From assembly GCF_028023675.1 (NCBI RefSeq), contig NZ_JAQIOZ010000012.1:62001-126000 (forward strand): DNA of 64,000 nucleotides, written 5' to 3'. The position numbers and the translations under genes were made by a program. Each line of letters begins with the position of its first letter. Within the stretch, counting starts at the first letter, position 1. Shown here piece by piece: positions 17,047 to 25,884 of the stretch. Source of the stretch: Primorskyibacter aestuariivivens (GTDB lineage: Bacteria; Pseudomonadota; Alphaproteobacteria; Rhodobacterales; Rhodobacteraceae). The notes under the pieces were generated by a model. The model saw only the letters and a program-made list of their open reading frames with translations. It ran no database searches and was not told the DNA's origin.

Positions 17047-18404
17047 AGACTCCGGTAGGCGCTGCTTTCGACGCCCTTGGGCACGGTTGCGTCAATGTAG
17101 CAACGACCGGGTGCACAGCCTGACGCTTGTTCCCAGGGCTCGGTCTGGGACGGGTCCATGCGCAGCGGCGGCAGGTCGTCAATGGCATGGGTGGACCGTG
17201 CCAGCGTGCAGCGCGTGATCATGGCCCAAAGCACGTCCTGATCACAATACAGGTCGATATCCTCATCCACGTAGATCACTGTTTTGGTGAACGGCATGAT
17301 CCGCATGATATCGCGGGTGAGCGCCTCAAGATCGCAGTCGCCAGAAGCCCCGGCGGCTAGGCTCGCATAGAGCAGAAGCATCCCGCCGCCAGACGGCGCA
17401 TATCGTAGATCGCGCAGCGGCGTAGCTTTGGGCTGCGCCAACGCCACAGTCAACGCGCCTCCAAGCCCAAGGATAGCAGATTGTTCGCGTCCCGGCCCCA
17501 AGGTGGATTGCAGCACCGCACCGGGGCGTTGCGTGATGGCGGTTACCTCAATCACCTGTAACGGCGCACTCGCATGACCGTCATAGCCAAGGAACTCCGG
17601 CATTGTGACACCCAAGGGGCGATCGCCCAACGTCTCGTCACAAGTTTGCCGGGTCAGGTGGCCGTGCAGGACGATCTCGGATTGCGCCAGACTCGGGGCG
17701 GGGTGATCGGTGATGTCGATGGGCGCACCGGCGAGCGCGCCCGCCAGCGTCAGCTTGTCAAACCGTGCTGGCAAATGGGCGGTGGGAGTGGCCGAAGCGA
17801 TTGCGACGGCAGGCGGAACTCCGATATTGATCGTGACTGGCAGGTCACGGCCCGCGTCCCATGCCGCCTGTGCCTGTGCACGCAATGCGCGGCTGGAGAG
17901 CATGGAAATGCCGAGCCGCGTATCGTCCAGCACCAGCATCCGGTGGGCCGAGATGGCGAGGTTCCGGCCCGTGCGTCCGGTCATCACAAAGCCCATCGTG
18001 ACATAGGGTCCTGCATCGCGGGTTGTGATTTTGGGAAAGGGCAGGCGTGTCAGCGCAACGTCACGCCAGCTTTCATGGGCAAAGGGCATGAGCCGTGTGG
18101 TGATGGGGCCAAGGTCATCCGCGATTTCACACCAGCCACCCGGGGGCAGTCCCGGTATCCAGCGGCGCAGGCGGCGTTCGCAGCCGTAAAGCCCCAGGAG
18201 GAGATCGGGACCTTCATCCTGTTGGTACAAGACCGCCGGTTCCGACCCGGCCCGGGGTTGCGCAGGGATACCGGCATGGGCATAGGCAAAATCATGGCAG
18301 GCCGCGTCCGGTGTCAGGCCCTGTTTCACAAGGAACTGGCCCGGGGTGTCCGATCCGTCCCCGAGCGAGGCAAGGGCCGCGCGCATATCGCACGCGACCC
18401 CCAT
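17043..18404 (-). CDS. UbiD family (de)carboxylase
   Basis: UbiD enzymes use prenylated FMN to decarboxylate aromatic, heteroaromatic or unsaturated acids; one characterised branch acts on pyrrole-2-carboxylate. Family segments are visible: GPYVTMGFVMTGRTGRNLAI, DLPVTINIGVPPAVAIASAT, FDKLTLAGALAGAPIDI, SEIVLHGHL, LGVTMPEFLGYDG and VIEVTAITQRPGAVL. In the usual AEIVLEG stretch the second Glu is His here, and the family's EGPFGE is LGVTMPE, so this is a divergent member. I chose the ATG at 18404; the ATG at 18428 would overlap the upstream RND gene by 14 bases. It is the last gene of the minus-strand LolA-RND-UbiD operon. Its cofactor could come from the UbiX at 27816. Confidence 0.82.
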   Translation of the reverse strand: MGVACDMRAALASLGDGSDTPGQFLVKQGLTPDAACHDFAYAHAGIPAQPRAGSEPAVLYQQDEGPDLLLGLYGCERRLRRWIPGLPPGGWCEIADDLGPITTRLMPFAHESWRDVALTRLPFPKITTRDAGPYVTMGFVMTGRTGRNLAISAHRMLVLDDTRLGISMLSSRALRAQAQAAWDAGRDLPVTINIGVPPAVAIASATPTAHLPARFDKLTLAGALAGAPIDITDHPAPSLAQSEIVLHGHLTRQTCDETLGDRPLGVTMPEFLGYDGHASAPLQVIEVTAITQRPGAVLQSTLGPGREQSAILGLGGALTVALAQPKATPLRDLRYAPSGGGMLLLYASLAAGASGDCDLEALTRDIMRIMPFTKTVIYVDEDIDLYCDQDVLWAMITRCTLARSTHAIDDLPPLRMDPSQTEPWEQASGCAPGRCYIDATVPKGVESSAYRSL

Positions 18405-18414
18405 CTGTTTGGGA

Positions 18415-20862
18415 TCAGGCCGAAACATCGGCCAGTTCCACTTTGGCCACGCCACGGCGTTCGGCCACCGCCTTTTGGGCGCGGGCATAGACCATCAGGA
18501 TGGCAGGCCCGATGAACACTTCCGACAGCAGCGCCAGTGCGGCACCCGCGGCCATCAGGAGGCCAAAGCTCTGGATGTTGGACATCGAAGACATGGTGAA
18601 GACTGCAAAGCCCGCCATGACCACCACGGTCGTGGTAAAGACCGCGCGCCCGATATCGGTGATGGCACCGCTGATCGCATCTTCCATCTCGGCACCATCG
18701 GCCAGACGGGTCCGGACACTGTGGAAGAAGTGCAGCGTGTCATCCACGATCAGACCGGTGATGATACCGCCGATCAGCACGGTGAACGTATCGAGCGGAA
18801 TGCCCAGATAGCCCATCACACCCAAGAGCACCACAAAGGGAGCCACGTTCGGCACCATCGAGACCAGACCCAGACCGGCAGAGCGCAGCGCAATGGCCAT
18901 CATCGCCGTGACCAGCGCCAAAGCAAGCGCATAGGAGATGGTCATGCTATCCAGCACCTTCTTGGACGTCTTGGCCAGAAGCGCGATCAGACCGGTGCTT
19001 TCCACGGTTGCGGTGTCGCCCAGGGCGGCCTCGAACCGGGTTTCGATGGTCTCGATCACGTCAGTGTAGAGCTTGGCCTCAAGCCACGGCGTCTGAAAGG
19101 ACACGCGGCCTTGGGAATAGTCCAACGACACGTAACGCTTCATGTCGTCGATGCCCTGACCTTCGAGCAGCAGCAGCTGATCCCAGATCTCTTCCTGGCT
19201 CGGGATGCGCAGCTCGGCACGGTCCCCATCGTGGATCGCCTGATTGGTCTCCTCGATGAACGAGATGACAGAGGTGTGGCGCCCGATCGGGATGTCCACC
19301 GCGTCATAGGAGCCACGCGCAGTTGCCTCGACGGTCTTGAGCATGGTCTCGTCGCGGAAGTCGTAGCCCTCGGTCGGGGTGATCACCATTTCAAGGTTCA
19401 CAGTGCCCTGGAAATTCGCGTCGATGAATTCCGTGGATTGACGCGCATTGTTGTCTTCGGGCAGCCACAGCAGCGAATTGTGCGAATAGCTCAGGTTGAG
19501 GATACCCAGAGCTGCGGCAGCCACGAAACCACCGGCAATGACAAGCGTCCGGCGCGGAGCGTTGGTGGCAACCATGGCACCTTTGTGCAGAACACGGGTC
19601 ACAAAGTCGGGCGTGTCCTTTTGCTTGTTCAGATAGCGTTCGGGCAGGGTGCGGAACACCAGCGTCGACCAGATCATCGCAAGGATATAGGACAGGCCAA
19701 CCGACACCGTACCAAAGAGACCCAGCGCCGTGATCGGGGCCAGCGGCGCCGCAGACAGACCGATCAGGCCACCGGCAGTTGTCAGCGCGGTAAAGAGGAT
19801 CGGCGTGTTTGCCTTTTTCACGGCAATGCCCAGCGCGGTCCGGCCATTCGGTTCAGATGCACGGGATTTCAACAGCGTCGAGGTGAAGTGGATATAGGTA
19901 CACAAGCCCACAACCAGCGTCATCGGAATGAGCAACTGAACCGGCGGGGTCATCGCCGTGCCGGTTGCGGCCACGGTGGCAAGGGTTGAAAAGATCGAGG
20001 TCGCAAAGGTTAGGAACGCGCCAATGGCCACAAGGAAGCTGCGGTGCAGGGCCAGCATGGCCAGCACGGTCAGGATCACACAGGCCAGTGTGAAACGAGG
20101 CATATCGCCTTCCATCATGCGCACGATCTCAGTCGAGAGCGCGGGCGCACCGGCGATATGCACGCGGAACTCTTCGCCCTTGTAGCGATCTGCGATGGCA
20201 TGGGCGGCGGCCGTCATTTCGCTGTATTGCGGCGCACCAAGCAGCGGACGTTCCGAGAGCGGAGTAAAGACCACGGGACAGGTCGCGCCATTGGACGGGT
20301 CGGGCACGCAATCATTCACCGCAGGGGCATAGCGATAGGGTTCGATCACCACGGCGGCGGTTTTGCCGTCGTTGGAAATGATGAAGTTCTGATAGAGCGG
20401 CGTGGTCAGGATGCGTTCGCGCAGTTCCTGCGGATCGCGGCCACGGGCAAGCATGTTGCGCACCAGTTCCTCAAGATACACACCGCCGTTTTCATGCTCG
20501 ATGAACGGGATGTTGTAGGGCGAAAAGATCTCGGACACGTAGGGCACGCCATCGGCCAGCTCACGGTGCATTTTCGAGAATTTGGTCAGGAACTCGGTGG
20601 AAAAGACGTTTTCAGATTCCACCGCAATGACAAGGCGGTTGTCCTGGCCGAATTCACGACGCATCTCGTAATAGGTCTCAAGGGCCGGGTCGCTTTCATG
20701 CATGAAAGCTTCGACGCGGCCATCCTTTTGCAGGGTGGGCAGCTGGGTTGCCACAAGGGCGAAAATGGCGGCGAGCAGCACGATGACCGACTTGATCCGG
20801 TGCGTGTACACCGTCTGAAGAAATCGCGTCATCAGGCTTTCGACAAGGGAAAGCGGGTTCAT
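18415..20862 (-). CDS. RND superfamily (MMPL-type) exporter
   Basis: An 815-residue inner-membrane protein with two repeats. Each has one membrane helix, a large periplasmic loop (about residues 50-240 and 460-630) and a five-helix bundle. The first helix is IKSVIVLLAAIFALVATQL. Conserved segments VVGLCTYIHFTSTLLKSR and GGIITGLIVDDTLHFFHSVRTR match MMPL/sterol-sensing-type RND pumps, including the charged residues of the proton relay (VDDTLHFF). These proteins export lipids, pigments or hydrophobic metabolites. It follows a LolA-like gene by 78 bases and precedes the UbiD-like gene. This pairing with a LolA-like protein is typical and suggests transfer of a hydrophobic product towards the outer membrane. 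Confidence 0.9.
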   Translation of the reverse strand: MNPLSLVESLMTRFLQTVYTHRIKSVIVLLAAIFALVATQLPTLQKDGRVEAFMHESDPALETYYEMRREFGQDNRLVIAVESENVFSTEFLTKFSKMHRELADGVPYVSEIFSPYNIPFIEHENGGVYLEELVRNMLARGRDPQELRERILTTPLYQNFIISNDGKTAAVVIEPYRYAPAVNDCVPDPSNGATCPVVFTPLSERPLLGAPQYSEMTAAAHAIADRYKGEEFRVHIAGAPALSTEIVRMMEGDMPRFTLACVILTVLAMLALHRSFLVAIGAFLTFATSIFSTLATVAATGTAMTPPVQLLIPMTLVVGLCTYIHFTSTLLKSRASEPNGRTALGIAVKKANTPILFTALTTAGGLIGLSAAPLAPITALGLFGTVSVGLSYILAMIWSTLVFRTLPERYLNKQKDTPDFVTRVLHKGAMVATNAPRRTLVIAGGFVAAAALGILNLSYSHNSLLWLPEDNNARQSTEFIDANFQGTVNLEMVITPTEGYDFRDETMLKTVEATARGSYDAVDIPIGRHTSVISFIEETNQAIHDGDRAELRIPSQEEIWDQLLLLEGQGIDDMKRYVSLDYSQGRVSFQTPWLEAKLYTDVIETIETRFEAALGDTATVESTGLIALLAKTSKKVLDSMTISYALALALVTAMMAIALRSAGLGLVSMVPNVAPFVVLLGVMGYLGIPLDTFTVLIGGIITGLIVDDTLHFFHSVRTRLADGAEMEDAISGAITDIGRAVFTTTVVVMAGFAVFTMSSMSNIQSFGLLMAAGAALALLSEVFIGPAILMVYARAQKAVAERRGVAKVELADVSA

Positions 20863-20940
20863 GGAACAGGCTCCTGAAAGATCTGTGAATGGCAGGGGGG
20901 GCGGGACGCGGCACGGGCTATGCGCCGCGTCCTCCTGTGA

Positions 20941-21840
20941 TCAGTTCTGGACGATGCGATCGCTGCGGAAATCCTTGAAGCCGCTGTCCGCGTTGGACAG
21001 ATCCTCAAGCGTGAACCATTCGTCATTCAGCCCGATGTTGAAGCTTTCGCCCTCGGTGTGGAAATCCGAATAGGACACGACCCGACCTTCCTTGATGGTC
21101 GAGACCCGGTATTTTTCGGGGGCAAACACACCATCGACCCAACGCAGGTCCAGCGTTTCCAGAACACGCTGTTCGTTCGGCGCATCGGCATTGAAGCTGG
21201 AATAGATCGGCATGAAGGTTTCGGTGTCGGCCCAAAGCTCCCCATCGCGCAGGCCAAGGCGGATGACCTCGTCTTCGGTACGCGGGTTCACATAGAGCTT
21301 GTAGACCGGGTAGCCGCGGAATTCGCCGGTGCCCAGCAACTTGCAGTCATAATCGTCTGCTTGGCGGATCAGCATTTCGCCCACGGCCAGGTCCGAGCCG
21401 TAGAGACGCTGGCTCAGGTCTTCGGATTTCACGTCGATGACATTTTCGGCGGAGGGCAGCTTGAGCCAGACCTTGTCGGGCAGGGCTTCGACAAAGCTGT
21501 CACGCACGAAAGACTGGATATTGGCAAGCTCGGAGGGGTCCATAACCACCGAGCGCAGTTTGCGATTGATGCCGTCATTCTTGTGCGCGGCGGCGATGCG
21601 GCGGGTTTTGATGGCACCGGTTTCATCGTGAATGGTCATGTGCACGATGCGCCAGCTGTCATATCCGTTATAGCGGTTTTGCACCGCTTTCATGACCTCG
21701 TGGCAGTTGGTCATGGTGGGCGATGTGGGGGTCGCCTTTTCCACCAGGGGCTTGGCGCCTTCGGCCTGAGCCATCCCTGCGACCAGTGCGCAGGCGGCAG
21801 TTGCAAGTGCGAAAAGCGATTTGCGATTCCTGTCAAACAT
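20941..21840 (-). CDS. Outer membrane lipoprotein-sorting protein (LolA-like, PF17131 type)
   Basis: A secreted 299-residue protein with a signal peptide (LFALATAACALVAGMAQA, cleavage near residue 26). It continues with a LolA-like half-barrel: MKAVQNRYNGYDSWRIVHMTI, DPSELANIQSFVRDSF, KVWLKLPSAENVIDV and GYPVYKLYVNP. The family is commonly encoded beside MMPL transporters and is thought to carry a lipidic substrate through the periplasm; that role here is inferred. It is the first gene of the minus-strand operon, divergent from the trpF-like gene across a 381-base promoter region. A second member lies at 32616. Confidence 0.86.
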   Translation of the reverse strand: MFDRNRKSLFALATAACALVAGMAQAEGAKPLVEKATPTSPTMTNCHEVMKAVQNRYNGYDSWRIVHMTIHDETGAIKTRRIAAAHKNDGINRKLRSVVMDPSELANIQSFVRDSFVEALPDKVWLKLPSAENVIDVKSEDLSQRLYGSDLAVGEMLIRQADDYDCKLLGTGEFRGYPVYKLYVNPRTEDEVIRLGLRDGELWADTETFMPIYSSFNADAPNEQRVLETLDLRWVDGVFAPEKYRVSTIKEGRVVSYSDFHTEGESFNIGLNDEWFTLEDLSNADSGFKDFRSDRIVQN

Positions 21841-22221
21841 TGTGGTTATTCTCCGTTCAGATTGGCGATGGAACAGTTATTTTTCATTCCTCCGCCAAGG
21901 TGCTCGGAATCTGCCTGAAAACAAAACGGCGTTTGGTTTCTTTATTTAAGCATTTCTCACGGAATGTTTTTGATTGTGGCGAAGTGTGGCCCGCTTGGCG
22001 GCGTGAGCATTCTTCGCATTGAGCTCGCTTTAAGGAAAAGTTAATTTTTTCCAGTGCCTTGGCGGGAAAATTTTTTTCAAGGTCGTGAAATATTCAGCCA
22101 TATGGCGCTGTGTGATCCGAAAAAACAAGTCAGAAGAATATTAAACACAACGTGACGTAGTAAGTGCCTATCGTCGTTTCCAGTACATGGATTTCAAATT
22201 CCAGACCTCGGAGAACTGAAA
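21841..22221. promoter_or_regulatory. Divergent promoter region between LolA-like and trpF-like operons
   Basis: These 381 bases separate two divergent operons and are clearly AT-richer than the flanks, with A/T runs around 22030-22075 and 22120-22145. A short interrupted repeat CCTTG...CAAGG brackets the A/T run at about 22057-22082. No convincing gene is present. The end of the region supplies a GGAG Shine-Dalgarno for the trpF-like ATG. Exact promoters could not be assigned. As the hub between the export operon and the first biosynthetic operon, it is the likely target of the cluster's OmpR-type regulators. Confidence 0.5.
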
Positions 22222-22887
22222 ATGGATTTAAAAATCTGCGGGATCACCAATGATCATGAATTGGGCATCCTGGACCAGGAAGGCGCGCGCTACGCGGGGC
22301 TCTGGACAGGGATTGCCGGACACCCGCGCAATCTGAACGATGCACATTTCATGCGCCTTGCGGAACGCTGCCGTTTCGTTTCGCCTGTCGCGGTTGCCGT
22401 AAAACGTCCGGTGCGGGATTTGTGGGCGCTGCTGCGTGAGACAAAGGTGCGTTATGTGCAGTTGCACGGCTTCAACCCACCCGGTGACATTGCCTTTCTC
22501 AAGGACAAGGGGGTCACCGTGATCAAGACCCTGCATGTTGACGATAGTGGAAACTGTCCGCTTGAGCGGATGATTGATCCTTATCGTGATGCCGGCTGTG
22601 ACGTCTTTCTGATTGACCGGTTCGGCGGGCGCCAGTCCATCGGGTCCTCCGGGGTCAGCCTTTGCGCGCAACAGGCCGATCGCTGGTGCGATGCGCTGAC
22701 AGGCGCGCGGATCTGGCTGGCGGGCGGATTGACCGCATCGCGCATTTGCGAGCTTGCCGATGAAGACCGCTTCGAAGCCGTCGATGTCGATTCCGCCGCC
22801 CGCCTGAATGGCGGCGCGATTCACCGCAAGGCCGCGCGCATGCTCGTGCTTGCTTCCTCTCCCTCCAATTTGATCCAGGCTGCCTGA
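22222..22887 (+). CDS. Phosphoribosylanthranilate isomerase-like protein (TrpF homologue)
   Basis: TrpF performs an Amadori rearrangement of N-(5-phosphoribosyl)-arylamine. The general base Cys is in KICGIT (Cys6) and the general acid Asp in FLIDRFGG (Asp132). VQLHG (79-83) and the phosphate-binding LAGGLT (166-171) and DVDSAARLNGG are present in diverged form. At 221 residues it is normal length. It opens a five-gene operon in which every stop overlaps the next start (TGATG or ATGA). No trpB or other canonical trp gene is adjacent. I infer it acts on a non-standard substrate in the biosynthetic cluster, though a housekeeping role cannot be excluded by sequence alone. Confidence 0.85.
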   Translation: MDLKICGITNDHELGILDQEGARYAGLWTGIAGHPRNLNDAHFMRLAERCRFVSPVAVAVKRPVRDLWALLRETKVRYVQLHGFNPPGDIAFLKDKGVTVIKTLHVDDSGNCPLERMIDPYRDAGCDVFLIDRFGGRQSIGSSGVSLCAQQADRWCDALTGARIWLAGGLTASRICELADEDRFEAVDVDSAARLNGGAIHRKAARMLVLASSPSNLIQAA

Positions 22888-23699
22888 TGAACCAGATTTC
22901 CGACTGTATTGCTGCCCGTCCGGTGCTTTCACCCGGCAGGCTTCTTCCCCCCACGCTTTGTCCGCTGATCATGGCGGGCGATCCCACCCTTGATGCAACC
23001 CGGGAACTGCTGCGCGAATGCGTCCGGCTGGGTGTTGGCATGGTCGAATTGTGCATTCCCTTCAAAAATGCCTTCACCGACGGTCAGACCCTGATCAACG
23101 CGCATAAGCGCGCCTTGCAGGACGAGGCCGGGCCAGATGCGGTGATCCGCATGGCCGCCGAGTTCACCAATGACATCAGGATCATCCTGCTGGCAGATAG
23201 CAGTCATACGCTGCGGCCGTTCGGGTTTGAGAAATTGTTCCGCATGGCGTCGCATGCCGGTTTTGCCGGTGTGTTGCCGCATGGCTTGCCCCCGGCGCTG
23301 ACCGAACGGTTCTACAGTGCGTCTCTGATCGCGGGGCTGCCTGTGGTGGGGACGATCTATTCCAATGCCGTTCCCGAAAAACGCCAGCAGGTTCTGGCCC
23401 GTGCCTCGGCCTTTATCTACCTCGTGTCGACCTATGGCCGTTCCGGTGGGGCGGTGAACCCCGCCGACCTGACCTGTCAGATCGACGCGCTGCGCGCCCA
23501 TAGCGCTTTGCCGGTCGCGCTTGGGTTCGGTTTGAAAACGCCCGGTGATGTCGGCCGCGCGTTCAGCGCGGGATGCGACATTGCCATCGTCGGAAGCGCT
23601 GTGTCCGGTGTTGTCGAACAGGCGCTCGATGCGGGGCTCGACCCCGTGGAAGAGGCCGCGGCCTTTATCGCCGAACTGAACGAGGAGACAAAGAAATGA
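22887..23699 (+). CDS. Tryptophan synthase alpha chain-like protein (TrpA homologue)
   Basis: TrpA cleaves indole-3-glycerol phosphate to indole and glyceraldehyde-3-phosphate. The catalytic pair is retained: Glu in MVELCIPF (Glu54) and Asp in FTDGQT (Asp65). The barrel phosphate loop GFGLKTPGDV (213-222) and IVGSAVS (234-240) are also present. The loop normally reading GVTG is GRSGG and the domain is generally diverged. At 270 residues it is full length. There is no TrpB partner next to it, so like BX1 or TSG-type enzymes it would release free indole, or an indole analogue, rather than channel it. It overlaps both neighbours, so expression is coupled. Confidence 0.85.
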   Translation: MNQISDCIAARPVLSPGRLLPPTLCPLIMAGDPTLDATRELLRECVRLGVGMVELCIPFKNAFTDGQTLINAHKRALQDEAGPDAVIRMAAEFTNDIRIILLADSSHTLRPFGFEKLFRMASHAGFAGVLPHGLPPALTERFYSASLIAGLPVVGTIYSNAVPEKRQQVLARASAFIYLVSTYGRSGGAVNPADLTCQIDALRAHSALPVALGFGLKTPGDVGRAFSAGCDIAIVGSAVSGVVEQALDAGLDPVEEAAAFIAELNEETKK

Positions 23700-24580
23700 G
23701 CGCCCTTGACCGTCGCATGGACACGCGAAATTCGGTGCTGAGCTATTCGGTCGAGGACCGTCCCGGCATTGCCCGGCTGATCGTGGACCAGCAGCATCCG
23801 TTTTTCTTTGATCATCCGTTGGATCACGTGCCGGGTCTGCTTCTGCTCGAAGGGGCGGTGCAGGCGGCGCAGAACTGTGCGCAAGAGCCCTGCTATGTGA
23901 GCGCGGTTCATGCCGAGTTCATCCGGTATGCGTTTTTCGACGAACCGATCCTTCTGGACACCTGTAGCGAGGAACGCCACGGACGCCGCCAATGTTGGGT
24001 CACCCTGACCCAGAACGGCAAGCTCTGCGCCAGGATTGAAGTTGTTCTGACCCGCCAACTCGGCTTGTTCCGCAGGCCGAAACTGGAAAAGGTCGATCTG
24101 GCTCGTGCGCTGCCGCCCTGTCCGGGTGCGCCGCTGAACAAACTGCGGCCTGAGAATGTTCTGATCACAACACCCCAGTTCAGTGATGAACAGATCGAGG
24201 CGCGGCTTCTGCCGATTTCGGACGCCTGCCTTTTTGCGGACACGACGCAGACAGTGCACCCGCTCTACCTTCTCGAAGCCTTCATGCAGGTGCAGCGCTA
24301 TCTGAATGCGACCCAGGACGGGGACAAGCGCATGCGCGATATCCTGACCGGCGTGTCGATCGAGATGACCGCGCCTATGTCGGACCTGTCCGATGGCGTA
24401 TTCCTGCGTGGCGCACGTGAATTTGCCTCAATCGGGCGCGGTCGCCTGTCGCGCAGCGCCTGGCTCTATGCCGCGCAACGCCCGGTCGCCAAATGCAGCA
24501 TCCAGACCGCCCGGCTTGAAACCCGAAAACGCAAACCTGTCCAATCTGCCCCCCAATCTGCCCAAGGAGAAAACACCTGA
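23696..24580 (+). CDS. AfsA-like protein (two hotdog repeats)
   Basis: AfsA/ScbA proteins of actinomycetes join a beta-ketoacyl group to dihydroxyacetone phosphate on the way to gamma-butyrolactone signals. The first repeat carries the diagnostic HPFFFDHPLDHVPGLLLLEG (residues 34-53). The second has a degenerate HPLYLLEAFMQ (188-198). At 294 residues the double-hotdog length fits AfsA. Such proteins are mainly known from Streptomyces and are unusual in alphaproteobacteria. The ATG at 23696 overlaps the trpA-like stop. In this operon it may condense or dehydrate a carrier-bound acyl chain. Which reaction it performs is not shown by sequence, and a FabZ-like dehydratase role is the main alternative. 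Confidence 0.72.
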   Translation: MSALDRRMDTRNSVLSYSVEDRPGIARLIVDQQHPFFFDHPLDHVPGLLLLEGAVQAAQNCAQEPCYVSAVHAEFIRYAFFDEPILLDTCSEERHGRRQCWVTLTQNGKLCARIEVVLTRQLGLFRRPKLEKVDLARALPPCPGAPLNKLRPENVLITTPQFSDEQIEARLLPISDACLFADTTQTVHPLYLLEAFMQVQRYLNATQDGDKRMRDILTGVSIEMTAPMSDLSDGVFLRGAREFASIGRGRLSRSAWLYAAQRPVAKCSIQTARLETRKRKPVQSAPQSAQGENT

Positions 24581-25884
24581 TGGAGCCTGTTCACATTATC
24601 GGGGCCGGGATATCCGGTCTTGGTGCCGCGCATTTCCTTTCCCAACGCGGCATTCCCAGCATCATTCACGAAGTCGGCGACTATGTCGGTGGCCGTGCCG
24701 CCTGTATCCGGCAAGGCGCGCATGCCTTTGAAATCGGCGGCAAGAACTTTTCAAGCGCGTGGCCCCGGTTCAACGCGTTGCTGGATGAATTCGGGATCAC
24801 CGAGTTCGAGGACCAGCATCCCGGGTTTCACATCGTTCTGAATGACAAGCTCGTGGCGCTTGAGAAATCCAAGACGTTGACCGGTGATCTGCGGCTCGCG
24901 ACGGCGCTTGGGCCGGTGGGCGCGCTGCAATTCCGCAATTTCCTGACCTACGCCCGGAAAAACGCGGATCGGCTGAATTACAGCTCGGGCTTGATCGAAG
25001 AGGTGGAGCGTCGCTGGGACCATGCCACCATCGACAAGCATTTCACCCCGAAGCTCAATGACGGCCCCTTGCGGCTGTTCTCGATCATCATGGGCGGGGC
25101 AGAGCCATCCGAGCTTTATCCGTCGCTGATGATGCTGTTTGCGTCCGGCTTCGGCAAAGGATCGCATCACGCCGTCGCCGGTGGCATCGGGCAATTCCAT
25201 GACAAGCTTGCCAAGGGGAAAACCATCCGTTTCGGGTCGCGGGTGCGCCGCATCCAGACTTCTGGCGGGCATGTCTCCGGGCTGGTTGTCGAAGACCAGA
25301 AAGGGACAGAAATGATCCCGACCGACCGCGTGATATCGGCCGTTCCCGCGCATATCCTGCGGCAGCTGGTCGATTTGCCCGCCTATGGCCGCGTGGCTTT
25401 TGATCAGTTGCGCTACTTCCCGCTGGCGATGATCAATGTCGTCTATGATGCGCCGGTTTTCCGCGATGGTGTCCATTCCATCATGTTCGAACCGGACGCG
25501 CCGCTGGGCCATTGTTCGGCCAACCGGCTGCATTCGCCCCATCACGTGCGCTACACGCTGTCGGGCAAGAAAGCGCGGGATATTCTCGATGCCCCGGATG
25601 AGGAGCTGGTGGGGATCGCGGAACAGACCTTTTCCAAGCGCCTGCCGATCAATGCCAAGCGGCTGGAGGTACATATCGCGCGCCACACCGGCGGGATCTG
25701 TGGATATGCACCGCATTTCACCGCCGTCAAGCGGGACATGCTGCGGGCGGTCGACACCATTCAGGGGTTGGAAATTGCCGGTGACTACCTTGAAGGGCAT
25801 ACGATGGAAGGTTGCCTCACCTCGGCGGATCTGGCGGTTGCACGGTTGATGGACAGCGCGCGCGCCAAAGCGGTCGCGGCATGA
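24580..25884 (+). CDS. FAD-dependent amine oxidase/protoporphyrinogen oxidase-like oxidoreductase
   Basis: The N-terminal FAD-binding Rossmann motif is HIIGAGISGLGAAHFLSQRG (residues 5-24), followed by the VGDYVGGRA arm typical of the amine oxidase/PPO/phytoene desaturase superfamily. A central substrate domain leads to a C-terminal second FAD segment (GLEIAGDYLEGHTMEGCLTSADLA). At 434 residues it is complete. It would oxidise an amine or a CH-NH/CH-CH bond of a pathway intermediate; the substrate is unknown. Prodiginine pathways also include such an FAD oxidase, but no specific orthology is claimed. TGATG and ATGA overlaps tie it to its neighbours. Confidence 0.82.
   Translation: MEPVHIIGAGISGLGAAHFLSQRGIPSIIHEVGDYVGGRAACIRQGAHAFEIGGKNFSSAWPRFNALLDEFGITEFEDQHPGFHIVLNDKLVALEKSKTLTGDLRLATALGPVGALQFRNFLTYARKNADRLNYSSGLIEEVERRWDHATIDKHFTPKLNDGPLRLFSIIMGGAEPSELYPSLMMLFASGFGKGSHHAVAGGIGQFHDKLAKGKTIRFGSRVRRIQTSGGHVSGLVVEDQKGTEMIPTDRVISAVPAHILRQLVDLPAYGRVAFDQLRYFPLAMINVVYDAPVFRDGVHSIMFEPDAPLGHCSANRLHSPHHVRYTLSGKKARDILDAPDEELVGIAEQTFSKRLPINAKRLEVHIARHTGGICGYAPHFTAVKRDMLRAVDTIQGLEIAGDYLEGHTMEGCLTSADLAVARLMDSARAKAVAA

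Noticed and set aside
18346-19989. 547-residue frame opposite the RND exporter and UbiD genes
   Set aside because: Low-complexity His/Gly/Gln/Arg composition without motifs; the opposite strand carries clear membrane helices of an MMPL protein.
22222-23699. TrpF and TrpA as the organism's housekeeping tryptophan genes
   Set aside because: No trpB between or beside them, the operon continues with AfsA-like, FAD oxidase and MFS genes, and TrpD/TrpC partners elsewhere in the cluster have lost normal active-site residues. Not fully excluded without the rest of the genome.
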